Assembly (NCBI GenBank): GCA_018268715.1
Contig: JAFDVZ010000008.1
Span: 308,325 to 372,324 of the forward strand
Direction: 5' to 3'
DNA from: Acidobacteriota bacterium
GTDB taxonomy: Bacteria > Acidobacteriota > Terriglobia > Bryobacterales > Bryobacteraceae
Length of the DNA stretch: 64,000 bases
Shown here: positions 1-7,382 of the stretch, piece by piece
Layout: each line of letters begins with the position of its first letter
Position numbering within the stretch: the stretch's first letter is position 1
Position numbers and translations under genes: made by a program
The notes under the pieces: generated by a model
Databases searched by the model: none
The model's input: the letters and a program-made list of their open reading frames with translations, nothing else
Told to the model about the DNA's origin: nothing

Positions 1-25
1 AAAGAAGAAGGGGGCAGAGGGAGAG
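1..25 (-). CRISPR. partial CRISPR spacer at window edge
   Basis: These 25 purine-rich bases lie directly before the first complete repeat and do not resemble the repeat. They are best read as the end of another spacer, so the array probably continues to the left of the window, away from the leader. This is an inference from position only. Confidence 0.6.
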
Positions 26-1048
26 GTCTCAATCCCCTTCGCATCGGGGAGTGGGTCCGGACGCGGGTGCCCAGCAACTCGGGCAGGGGCAGGTTCCTAT
101 CGTCTCAATCCCCTTCGCATCGGGGAGTGGGTCCGGACCTCGGCCAGAGCCGGGTGCAGCTCACATTCTCCGAAATTGTCTCAATCCCCTTCGCATCGGG
201 GAGTGGGTCCGGACGGCCGCTCTCACAAAAAATGCAGACCGATGGGCTTACTGGTCTCAATCCCCTTCGCATCGGGGAGTGGGTCCGGACCCGCCCCGAT
301 CAAAACGGGCGACGGTGAGACCTAGTTTGTCTCAATCCCCTTCGCATCGGGGAGTGGGTCCGGACGTTCGAAAACATCGCCCCCGGCCCAGGGAACGCTT
401 GGGTCTCAATCCCCTTCGCATCGGGGAGTGGGTCCGGACTGGTGCGAGTGCTGAACAAGGCTGGTTGGGAAGAAGTGGAGTCTCAATCCCCTTCGCATCG
501 GGGAGTGGGTCCGGACCCGAGCGGGTGCATCCCTGCCCAGTGGAGGACAGGAAAAGTCTCAATCCCCTTCGCATCGGGGAGTGGGTCCGGACAGGGCGGT
601 ACGATTTATATCAACGCCACCGGCAACTGTCTCAATCCCCTTCGCATCGGGGAGTGGGTCCGGACAAAAGGAAAACTAGTTTTTATTCATTTTAGGTTTT
701 AAAGTCTCAATCCCCTTCGCATCGGGGAGTGGGTCCGGACCATCAATCCCTACCCCGGGCCTCTAACTTGCAATCTCTGCGAGGTCTCAATCCCCTTCGC
801 ATCGGGGAGTGGGTCCGGACACCTACCGAATTTCGTCGGGGTTCGGCGTCGGCCGGGATCGTCTCAATCCCCTTCGCATCGGGGAGTGGGTCCGGACACC
901 TCCAGGAGCTACCCTGCCGAAACCGTCAAGAGTGAGTCTCAATCCCCTTCGCATCGGGGAGTGGGTCCGGACATCAGCTTCACCAGGAAGCGGAGTCTCC
1001 TAAGAAGAGCTGTCTCAATCCCCTTCGCATCGGGGAGTGGGTCCGGAC
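26..1048 (-). CRISPR. type III CRISPR array, 14 repeats of 37 bp and 13 spacers
   Basis: Fourteen identical 37-bp repeats start at 26, 102, 178, 254, 329, 403, 480, 556, 629, 704, 784, 861, 936 and 1012. Spacers are 36-43 bp (39, 39, 39, 38, 37, 40, 39, 36, 38, 43, 40, 38, 39). On the plus strand each repeat begins GTCTCAATCC and ends GGTCCGGAC. Read on the minus strand it ends in ATTGAGAC, the form of 8-nt 5' crRNA tag usual for type III systems, just after a 5-bp stem (TCCCC/GGGGA) with an 8-nt loop. The other end carries the perfect palindrome GTCCGGAC. Orientation on the minus strand is supported by the tag, by the promoter at 1098-1126 and by the direction of the cas genes. The newest spacers should therefore be those near 1012. 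No repeat shows end degeneration, which fits an array that continues past the left edge. Confidence 0.98.
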
Positions 1049-1286
1049 CCTAGCCGCATCTTGCCATCCCTAACTCCAGCAAAACCGGCCACTTAGAATA
1101 GTAAGCTGCAGGACCCCCTCTGTCAACCCTGAAAAATCGTCCTGTCCTCCCCTCAAAAATCACCCATTCCCTCCTGCAATCCATTGCAAACAAACCAGTT
1201 CCTCAAATATGCAGGACATCCCCCCTCCCGCGGCCCTCTCGGCCATTATTGCCAGGCCATTGAAAAATCGGCCGCTTACATCGCTG
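1049..1286 (-). promoter_or_regulatory. CRISPR leader between cas2 and the array
   Basis: This 238-bp stretch has no gene and lies between the end of cas2 and the first repeat. It is less GC-rich than its surroundings, with several short A runs on the plus strand, and contains the promoter at 1098-1126. Its position makes it the likely leader at which new spacers are inserted. Confidence 0.75.
1098..1126 (-). promoter_or_regulatory. predicted sigma-70-type promoter of the CRISPR array
   Basis: On the minus strand the sequence reads TTGACA (1126-1121), a 17-bp spacer, then TACTAT (1103-1098). The -35 is a perfect consensus, the spacer is ideal and the -10 is one base from TATAAT. A start near 1090 would leave about 40 nt before the first repeat. 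It points toward the array and so fixes the direction of transcription. Confidence 0.75.
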
Positions 1287-1562
1287 TTACACGATATACC
1301 ACTCCGGATCGTTAACTACCCTACTCTCCCCCATCGTCCACTGCCGTTTCTCACAGGCGCCGCACACCTCAAACACGTGTACTTTGTCCTGGTCCGCCTC
1401 AATCGCCCGCCCCAGTCGCTCCCGCATCCGCTCCGCCAGATCATCGTCCAGATGCGCCACGAACACGCTCTCCTGCACCCGCGTCCCGAAATCCATCATC
1501 AGCGCGGCCACTCGATACCGCCGTCGATCGTCCGCTATGTCGTAACAGATGACGTATTGCAT
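1287..1562 (-). CDS. cas2: CRISPR-associated endonuclease Cas2
   Basis: This is a 91-residue Cas2, the partner of Cas1 in the spacer integration complex. It opens with MQYVICYDIADDRRR, the usual first beta strand with the conserved Asp (residue 8), followed by an R-rich first helix and the second strand around ESVFVAHL. It ends in a CxxC-like pair (Cys67, Cys70) and a typical short beta tail. The ATG at 1562-1560 is preceded by a very strong purine-rich ribosome site (GGAGGGGGG). The gene overlaps the 3' end of the RT-Cas1 gene by 28 bp in another frame, which indicates translational coupling. The reading frame is open much further upstream, but that part is a shadow of RT-cas1. Confidence 0.93.
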   Translation of the reverse strand: MQYVICYDIADDRRRYRVAALMMDFGTRVQESVFVAHLDDDLAERMRERLGRAIEADQDKVHVFEVCGACEKRQWTMGESRVVNDPEWYIV

Positions 1563-3583
1563 CCCCCCTCCGGTTCCGCGTCCTCCGTCCAGCGCCACGG
1601 AGCGAACCCCGCCCCGTCCCGCAGCGCCGCGCACAACTTCTCCGCCTCCGTCCGCAGGCACTCGCGAAAGCATGTGCCCTTGGCCGGCTTGGCCAACATC
1701 CAGCGTTCCCATTCGTTCAGAAACCGGCGGAACGCTTTCGGCTCCAGATACATCCCCGCGCCGCCCGGCCCCGCGCGGAAGTCCTGAGCCTCCATCATCT
1801 TGCGATTCACCAGTGTCAGAGTCAGACGGTCCACCACCGGATGCCGGAACGGCTCCATCACATCCAACGCCAGCGACGGCCTCCCGTAGTCCACCTGGTG
1901 CAGGAAACCGAGAAAAGGATCCAGCCCCATCCCCTCCAACAACGCCGCCAATTCGTTCATCAGAAACGAGTACCCAAGAGAAAGCAGCGCATTCAAGGGG
2001 TCGGGCGGCGGATGCTTCTGCCGCCCTTTCCACTCGAACTCGGACTTGTTGAACCGCATTAGGAGAGCGAAATACTCCTTTGCCGCAGCCCCTTCCATCC
2101 CATCCAGGGCGGTGATCTCGGCAGCCGCCGCCGTCCCTTCCGCCGAAGCCGCCAGCGCCTTTTGCCGGTCCGCGAAATCGTCGTCCGGATCCGCCTGGCG
2201 CCGGTAGCGCTCCAGCGTCAACACGCCGTTGGCGATCTTCGCCGCCACAATCGCCTTCGCGATCTCCACCGCCGCTCCGTGGTCCCGCCACCGTTCAAAC
2301 TGCGCGATCCGCAGGTCGATGTTCTTCCCCCGTGGCGGCGACAGCGCCCCGCGATAGGTGCCCTGCCGCGAAAACAGGCTCATCGTGACGCCTTTCTCCA
2401 GCAACTCGCCCATCGCCTGTGTCGTCACCTGCACATTGCCAAGCAGTAGAACATGTTCCAGTTTGTGGTACGGCAGGTCCAGCAGCACCTCATCCTCGCG
2501 CTCCACCAACAACCGGTCGCCGGCCTTGCGCAGAATCGATCCCTGCTCGGTCAAATATAAGAACGCCACGCCCTCGCTCCTTCCCTTGGCCGCCACTGGC
2601 TCCGGCCTCGGCAGATCGGCCCGTTCCAGCGCCAATTCCATCGAACTCTTCGGCGGAGCCAGTTCATACGGGGTCCGCAGCGCCGCCGGCATCGGCCGCG
2701 CCATAAACCGGATCCGCCCCTTCGCCCGCTTCTCAAACTTCCACGGAACCCAGATCGCCTCGCCCAGAAACAGCGCTCCCAGAAACCGGAACCCATGGTC
2801 GAAATCCACGATATGGGTCTTCTCTTCGTTCACCTTAAGGTGCGCCGCCGCCAGCAGCGTCTCGGTTTCTAGCAGCGCCTGGTGCGCCTCATCCGGCGTC
2901 TGCGCCAACACCAGAAAATCATCGGCGTACCGCACCAGTTTCCGCCCCGACTTCTCCAACTCCCGGTCGAAATCCTCCAGGTAGAAATTGGCGAGTAACG
3001 GCGAGATCGGCGATCCCTGCGGCACGCCCGCCCGCAGCGGCGTCACCTTCGATCCGTTCCACACCTGCGCTTTCACCCACTGTCGCAGCAGTCCGTGAAC
3101 GGCCTCCCCCAGTGGACGTTCGCCCAGCAACGCCAGCAGCCGTTTGTGTTCGACGTTATCGAAATAGGACTGCACGTCGGCGTCAACGACATACCGGTAT
3201 CCCAACTCATGACACTTGCGGATGCGCGCGATGGCCCGATCCACCGACCGGCCCGGCCGGTAGCCGAAGCTGCATTCGAGAAACTCCTCCTCGAAGCTGT
3301 GCGACAGGTGCCGTGCCACGGCGGTTTGCAGCACGCGGTCGCGCACGGCGGGCACAAGCAACCGCCGGATCTTATCGGACCCCGGCTTCTTCTCGACCTG
3401 GATCTCCAGCAGCGGAAACGGCCGGTAAGCCCCCCGCGCCACACGATCGAGCAACTCCGGCAACACCTTCGCCGACCGCCGCGCAAACATCTCGACGGTC
3501 ACCCCATCGGCCCCGGCGCACCCCGCGTTCTCCACCACGCGTTCCTGCGCCTCCGCCAACTGTTCCACCCCGAAAGGCAACAT
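1535..3583 (-). CDS. cas1: reverse transcriptase-Cas1 fusion protein
   Basis: This 682-residue protein joins a reverse transcriptase to the Cas1 integrase. The RT part (about 1-290) resembles group II intron-type RTs: VVDADVQSYFD (catalytic Asp134/Asp136 region), GVPQGSPISPLLANF (186-200) and the YADD box (219-222). The Cas1 part (about 335-660) has the expected acidic/His triad: Glu497 in GMEGAA, His562 in GFLHQVDYGR and Asp574/Glu577 in LDVMEPFR. In characterised relatives such fusions allow spacers to be acquired from RNA. Unlike some of those, there is no Cas6-like domain at the N terminus: the RT begins almost at residue 1. The gene follows the TM-CARF gene after 60 bp and overlaps cas2. 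All catalytic residues that can be recognised are intact, so it is probably active. Confidence 0.95.
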   Translation of the reverse strand: MLPFGVEQLAEAQERVVENAGCAGADGVTVEMFARRSAKVLPELLDRVARGAYRPFPLLEIQVEKKPGSDKIRRLLVPAVRDRVLQTAVARHLSHSFEEEFLECSFGYRPGRSVDRAIARIRKCHELGYRYVVDADVQSYFDNVEHKRLLALLGERPLGEAVHGLLRQWVKAQVWNGSKVTPLRAGVPQGSPISPLLANFYLEDFDRELEKSGRKLVRYADDFLVLAQTPDEAHQALLETETLLAAAHLKVNEEKTHIVDFDHGFRFLGALFLGEAIWVPWKFEKRAKGRIRFMARPMPAALRTPYELAPPKSSMELALERADLPRPEPVAAKGRSEGVAFLYLTEQGSILRKAGDRLLVEREDEVLLDLPYHKLEHVLLLGNVQVTTQAMGELLEKGVTMSLFSRQGTYRGALSPPRGKNIDLRIAQFERWRDHGAAVEIAKAIVAAKIANGVLTLERYRRQADPDDDFADRQKALAASAEGTAAAAEITALDGMEGAAAKEYFALLMRFNKSEFEWKGRQKHPPPDPLNALLSLGYSFLMNELAALLEGMGLDPFLGFLHQVDYGRPSLALDVMEPFRHPVVDRLTLTLVNRKMMEAQDFRAGPGGAGMYLEPKAFRRFLNEWERWMLAKPAKGTCFRECLRTEAEKLCAALRDGAGFAPWRWTEDAEPEGGCNTSSVTT

Positions 3584-3643
3584 GCCTGATCCTCTGTATG
3601 TGGGCAGCCCCTTGGCAGCCGAACCTCCCGTTGAAGGCGGCGG

Positions 3644-4384
3644 CTATCTCTCCTCGATCACCATGTACTGGAGAAACACCTCGCGCGGCCGAGACCCCGC
3701 CGTCACATCGGCGCGGCCTGCCTCGTCCACCCGGTTAGGGACCATGTACTGCAACCGTGCCGGTTTCGGCGCGCATGCCAGAATCATCCCGGCGCCTGCA
3801 TTCTTCGTTAGGCCCGTGAAGTCGCACATTACGCCACTCTCCGGGACCGCGAACTCCTGCATGGCGCGGCTTCTCAGATGTTCCACCAGACGCTTCGCCT
3901 CGATGATGCTGTCTTTGTCGTCGAGGAACTGGAACTCATGAATCTGCAGGCCAGGCCAACCGGCGCCCTTCAGCTCGTTAGCAACCTGGCGGGCGTCTCC
4001 CTCTGCCGCGCGAGTCGTCACCAGCCACAGGTGCCGCAAACTCCCGGCGTTTGCATGGTAGGATGCCGCCTGTAGCGCGGATGTCCGGCCCAGCCCCTGG
4101 CTGACGAAAGCGATCAGCGCCGTAGCGGACCGTACGTTCTCACCCTCGGTGACTGAGATCACCTCCGTCCCGCGCGCCAGTGCGTTCCGGACGCGCTCGA
4201 ACAAACGGTAGCCTCCCGCGATCACCACCAACAGCAGCACGCAGGCCAGCGCCTCGTTCGACAACAGGTGTAGTTCTTTGTTCAAATCCAGCAGCACCGC
4301 CGACAGAACGCCAAGCAGGACCAGATAGAGGCTCGCCAGCCAGAAATTCCTCGGACTCAACAACGGGTGTTCGGGTCGTTCCAT
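3644..4384 (-). CDS. membrane CARF-domain protein (TM-CARF, Cam1-like layout)
   Basis: The 246-residue protein has two hydrophobic helices at its N terminus (about 14-33 and 44-62) and then a soluble domain (about 85-246) that looks like a CARF fold. The evidence for CARF is a first strand ALIAFVSQGLGRTSAL, a central HLWLVTT strand and the DFTGLTK motif (188-194), which matches the D-x-T-G-G-T-K-type ligand-binding motif of CARF proteins. CARF domains bind cyclic oligoadenylates made by Cas10. The layout recalls the membrane effector Cam1, which depolarises the membrane on cA4 binding, but that protein, as I recall, has a single helix. The gene starts 6 bp after the Csx15 gene. A role as a second, membrane-directed effector is an inference; a sensor-only role is also possible. 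Confidence 0.82.
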   Translation of the reverse strand: MERPEHPLLSPRNFWLASLYLVLLGVLSAVLLDLNKELHLLSNEALACVLLLVVIAGGYRLFERVRNALARGTEVISVTEGENVRSATALIAFVSQGLGRTSALQAASYHANAGSLRHLWLVTTRAAEGDARQVANELKGAGWPGLQIHEFQFLDDKDSIIEAKRLVEHLRSRAMQEFAVPESGVMCDFTGLTKNAGAGMILACAPKPARLQYMVPNRVDEAGRADVTAGSRPREVFLQYMVIEER

Positions 4385-4390
4385 AGGAAA

Positions 4391-4771
4391 TCACCGTCGC
4401 GTGCGGGACGCGTCCCGCACGTCTTGCAGGTTCAGAATCTCGGCAACCTCAAACTGGCGGACCGCGGCGCCAGCCACGGCGCGCAGCCGCAAGATGGCGG
4501 GAAAGTACCCCATACGGCCATGAACCTCCGCGAGCACCAGCGCCGCGGCAGAGCTCAACGACGGCAGATTCAGAACAATCGGCAGCGTCTGCCACTGATC
4601 AGCAGAAAGCCCGGCCCGATCCACCAGCGCCCTAGCCTGTACCGCAAAACCCGCCCGGTCGTCGAACTGCGCGGGAACATCGATCGCCCGTTCCACCGCC
4701 TCCCCAGTCAAGGCGGCGATCTGCGCCCTCTGAGCCTCCGTCACCGGATGCGCGAAATTTACGATAATCAC
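4391..4771 (-). CDS. csx15: CRISPR-associated protein of the Csx15 family
   Basis: This small 126-residue protein fits the Csx15 family: an N-terminal MIIVNFAHPVT strand, a QARAL helix, the LPIVLNLPSLSSAAA stretch (64-78), the HGRMGYFPAILRLR block (84-97) and a C-terminal VAEILNLQDVR. The fold resembles a minimal CARF-like domain. Csx15 proteins occur only with type III systems, and recent work (from memory) places them among cyclic oligoadenylate-binding or ring nuclease proteins. Its start overlaps the end of the SIR2-CARF gene by 4 bp (ATGA), and it sits exactly between the two predicted cOA effectors, which suits a role in damping the signal. The family call is good; the biochemical role is an inference. 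Confidence 0.8.
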   Translation of the reverse strand: MIIVNFAHPVTEAQRAQIAALTGEAVERAIDVPAQFDDRAGFAVQARALVDRAGLSADQWQTLPIVLNLPSLSSAAALVLAEVHGRMGYFPAILRLRAVAGAAVRQFEVAEILNLQDVRDASRTRR

Positions 4772-6264
4772 TCCCTGGCTCTCAACTCGGCAAGCCGGGC
4801 CGCTTCTGGAGCTCTGATAGCCACAATAAGCTGGCGCTCCGCAATCTCATCCGTCGTGAGTGCGCGGCCCTCCTGCACCAACGGCTCACGTTGCGTCAAG
4901 TACTCAATAGGCCGGTCAGCGTCAAGGGTCGCCAGCACGATTCCACCACTGATTGTCGACAGTCCGCTGGTAATATCTGCAATGAGTTCTTCCGGAGCGA
5001 TGCTCACCTCGTCGTCACCCGCGTTGCTGTAGCAGCGTTCTACGGCCTGTTGCACGTCGACAATGCTGTTGCCGTCGTGAACGTCGACGAGACGGCAGTT
5101 GGCCTTCGGCGCAACCGATGTGATCAGGCGCGCCGCCGCCTCGAATTGTCCTGACGATTGGGGAGTACAAAGAACCCAGCAAACGGTCAGTTGATCGGCG
5201 TGATGTTCGACAGCGGCGACTACCGGTCCCCAGTTCGTGTTGAAGACGCGAGCCCTAAACTCGGGACTGCCGATACCCGCGACGCATTCCGCGGGACTGG
5301 AGAATCCAGCAGGCGCCGCGCCCTTTCTAGAAGTGAACGGCGGCAAAGCTACCAATAGACCGGGATGAGCCGAAGGAACCTTCAGCGTCTCGGCAGGGAT
5401 GAGTGGCGCGCCAACAAACTGCTGGTATTGCCGCGCCGCCTGCGCCAATCCTCTTCCGGGGAAGCGTCCGCCCAGCGTAGTCCGCAACTCACTATCACAC
5501 CCTAGCGCCCGGGCGAGCGATGCAAAGAAGGAGTCCGCATCGTAGTCTTGTACGAGGTGCGCGCCTCTTCGAGGACCACCAAAACCGTTTGCCACTTCCG
5601 GCTCAATAGAGTCGCCTCTGTACCCGATCCAGAACAAGCCGTGAGCATAAGACTGGCTCGTCAACGCCAGGACGCTTTTGTCTCTCCCGCTGTATCCGAC
5701 AACGATCCACGGCTGCTGTTCGGAGATATCGTGAACGAGTCTCCTCAAGATCCCTGTGTGCTCGTCCCCAAAATCTGAAGCCGCGTGATATTGAGTGAAT
5801 CCGTGGTACTGGCCGTGAACGTAAAAGATCGCCGGCATTCCGATTCCGTGTATACCGAAGTTCTCCGTCGACATCGCGGTGACGTCGAAGACCGCCGCCT
5901 CGAAACCTAGCAGACCGCACGCTCTGATTAGCAGCGAGTCGAAATTCGTCGTGATGACATACTTCACTGCCCCTGCTTTCATCAGCGCCGCAATTGCCAT
6001 GTGCGCGAGATTCACCGGTTTCCCGGCCACGTGCCCCTGAATCAGCCTCCGTCGCGGGCCGCGGTCGAGCATCTCCATGCAACCGTCGTAGTCTTTTGCC
6101 TTCGCGGCCTCCCAGTCGGCCGGGTAAGTGGGTTTGAAAACTTCGTCAACAAACTTCTGCGCCAGAAAGATCCCCGCCGTAGCTGAGCACCCCGCGCCCA
6201 GGAACAACGCCGCTCCTTGTTGCCGAACACGATCCACAACCTGTCCGAAAGTTCGCTGATCCAT
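4768..6264 (-). CDS. SIR2-CARF fusion, predicted cOA-activated NADase effector
   Basis: The 498-residue protein has two recognisable halves. The first (about 15-255) is a SIR2-like NAD-binding domain: FLGAGCSATAGI (GAGCS at 23-27), TTNFD (105-109), a candidate catalytic His150 in YVHG, and VVGYSGRDKSVL (188-199). Many anti-phage SIR2 proteins use this domain to destroy NAD. The second (about 335-460) looks like a CARF sensor: a VFNTNWGPVVAAVE strand-helix, the TVCWVLCTP strand, and ADITSGLSTISGGIVLATL (429-447), which corresponds to the ligand-binding motif of CARF domains. It follows cmr6 by 9 bp with a GGAG ribosome site and overlaps csx15 by 4 bp. The natural reading is that cOA made by Cas10 binds the CARF half and turns on NAD cleavage. 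I do not know of an experimentally studied protein with exactly this order; TIR-CARF and TIR-SAVED proteins are the closest known analogues. The CARF call is from motif shape only. Confidence 0.85.
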   Translation of the reverse strand: MDQRTFGQVVDRVRQQGAALFLGAGCSATAGIFLAQKFVDEVFKPTYPADWEAAKAKDYDGCMEMLDRGPRRRLIQGHVAGKPVNLAHMAIAALMKAGAVKYVITTNFDSLLIRACGLLGFEAAVFDVTAMSTENFGIHGIGMPAIFYVHGQYHGFTQYHAASDFGDEHTGILRRLVHDISEQQPWIVVGYSGRDKSVLALTSQSYAHGLFWIGYRGDSIEPEVANGFGGPRRGAHLVQDYDADSFFASLARALGCDSELRTTLGGRFPGRGLAQAARQYQQFVGAPLIPAETLKVPSAHPGLLVALPPFTSRKGAAPAGFSSPAECVAGIGSPEFRARVFNTNWGPVVAAVEHHADQLTVCWVLCTPQSSGQFEAAARLITSVAPKANCRLVDVHDGNSIVDVQQAVERCYSNAGDDEVSIAPEELIADITSGLSTISGGIVLATLDADRPIEYLTQREPLVQEGRALTTDEIAERQLIVAIRAPEAARLAELRARE

Positions 6265-6273
6265 TGGGTGCTC

Positions 6274-6993
6274 CTAACTCGCAAACCGCCCGTATCCCGC
6301 GTTCGTCTTCCCGCCGGCGCCCCAACTAGTCAGCGCCTGCTTCAACAACTCCAGCGCCAACCGTCCCCATTCACGCCCCTGCTCCGACATATCCGCGCAC
6401 TCGATCGCAAACCGGAACGTCCCCGCCACGCTCAAAAAACTCACCGGATTCGGATCGTCGAAATCAGTCGGAGCCGTCTCGTCGCTCGACATGTAATAAG
6501 GTCCGTGGTGCGGCGTCATCACATCCGGCACAATTCCCTGGTTCTTCCCCATCAGGCTCTCGGGCGTGATCCAGCCGTCGTGAAACGTAATGTACCCGCT
6601 CGAATCGGTCGTGCCGAACAGGATCGTATGACTTCCTTCGCCCAGGCGAAATGCCGGATCCTTCTTTCCCCACACACGGTCGCAATAGTGCGCCGCCAGC
6701 CCTTTCAGCGCCGACCCTCGAATCACCGGCACGCCATAGGTGTGGTGCAGCATGATGCCAACTTCAAGCACCGAGTCTTGCCCCAGCCCAGCGGCCAGCC
6801 GGTCCCGCAATGGCAATTCCACAGCGAACCACGCGTCCGTCACCGCCTTCCACCGCTTGAACGCCATCGCGTAGATGGCCTGCGCGCGCCGCGCGGCGTC
6901 GATCTTCTGGTCCAACAGTTGACGCCGCTCAGGTCCCTTTCCACCGCTCGCCGCCTTCTTCACCAACTCCGCTTGCTGCGCGCGAGGTGGCAT
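6274..6993 (-). CDS. cmr6: type III-B effector subunit Cmr6
   Basis: Cmr6 is a RAMP subunit capping the Cmr backbone near the 3' end of the crRNA. The 239-residue protein shows the RAMP core: VEVGIMLHHTYGVPVIRGSALKGLAAHYC-like region (about 77-104, with the conserved GSALKG glycine loop at 93-98), then the GYITFHDGWITP strand and a C-terminal G-rich loop TSWGAGGKTNAGYG (222-235) typical of RAMPs. The start chosen is the ATG at 6993, whose G overlaps the stop of cmr5 (TGATG); the frame is open further upstream but that part is out of phase with cmr5 and has no family likeness. Confidence 0.93.
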   Translation of the reverse strand: MPPRAQQAELVKKAASGGKGPERRQLLDQKIDAARRAQAIYAMAFKRWKAVTDAWFAVELPLRDRLAAGLGQDSVLEVGIMLHHTYGVPVIRGSALKGLAAHYCDRVWGKKDPAFRLGEGSHTILFGTTDSSGYITFHDGWITPESLMGKNQGIVPDVMTPHHGPYYMSSDETAPTDFDDPNPVSFLSVAGTFRFAIECADMSEQGREWGRLALELLKQALTSWGAGGKTNAGYGRFAS

Positions 6994-7382
6994 CAATGGC
7001 CTCCCGGATCCGATTCGAGCGACACGTCCAGCACCGCCTCCGCGTACCTCTTGAACCACAGGGCGGTCCGCAGCGCCTCCCGGCTCAGACGTTGATAGGT
7101 CACCGCGTCGGCCTTGCGTATCTTCTCCGCGTCGGCCCCAAGGATCCGCTGTAAATCGTCCACTACTTGACGAAAGTACGGTTTCTGCGGCTTGGCCTTC
7201 GCCTCCAGAAAAGCCAGCGTCAGGCACAATCCGTCCTGTTGGATCAGGATCGGCAAGCGCAAACATTGCCGCCCGTACTCCTCCACGAAGGTGTTCCTGT
7301 TCTTCACCGCCGTAACTGCATCGAACACACTCTGCGCCCGCTTCTGGTCGCGGGTCGGTTCAGGCTTCACCGCCTCAGCCAT
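6993..7382 (-). CDS. cmr5: type III-B effector small subunit Cmr5
   Basis: Cmr5 is the small, all-helical subunit that stacks along the Cmr complex opposite Cmr4. This 129-residue protein is predicted to be helical throughout, with the typical opening RDQKRAQSVFDAV (11-23), the conserved central helix LPILIQQDGLCLTLAFLEAK (43-62, including the QQDGL turn) and the C-terminal LSREALRTALWFKRYAEA region. The ATG at 7382 overlaps the end of cmr4 by 8 bp, and the stop overlaps the cmr6 start. The longer open frame upstream is a shadow of cmr4. Confidence 0.92.
   Translation of the reverse strand: MAEAVKPEPTRDQKRAQSVFDAVTAVKNRNTFVEEYGRQCLRLPILIQQDGLCLTLAFLEAKAKPQKPYFRQVVDDLQRILGADAEKIRKADAVTYQRLSREALRTALWFKRYAEAVLDVSLESDPGGH

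Noticed and set aside
51-1003. Open reading frames running through the repeat array
   Set aside because: They arise because the 37-bp repeats with 36-43 bp spacers leave frames open; their products repeat the same peptide and have no family likeness.
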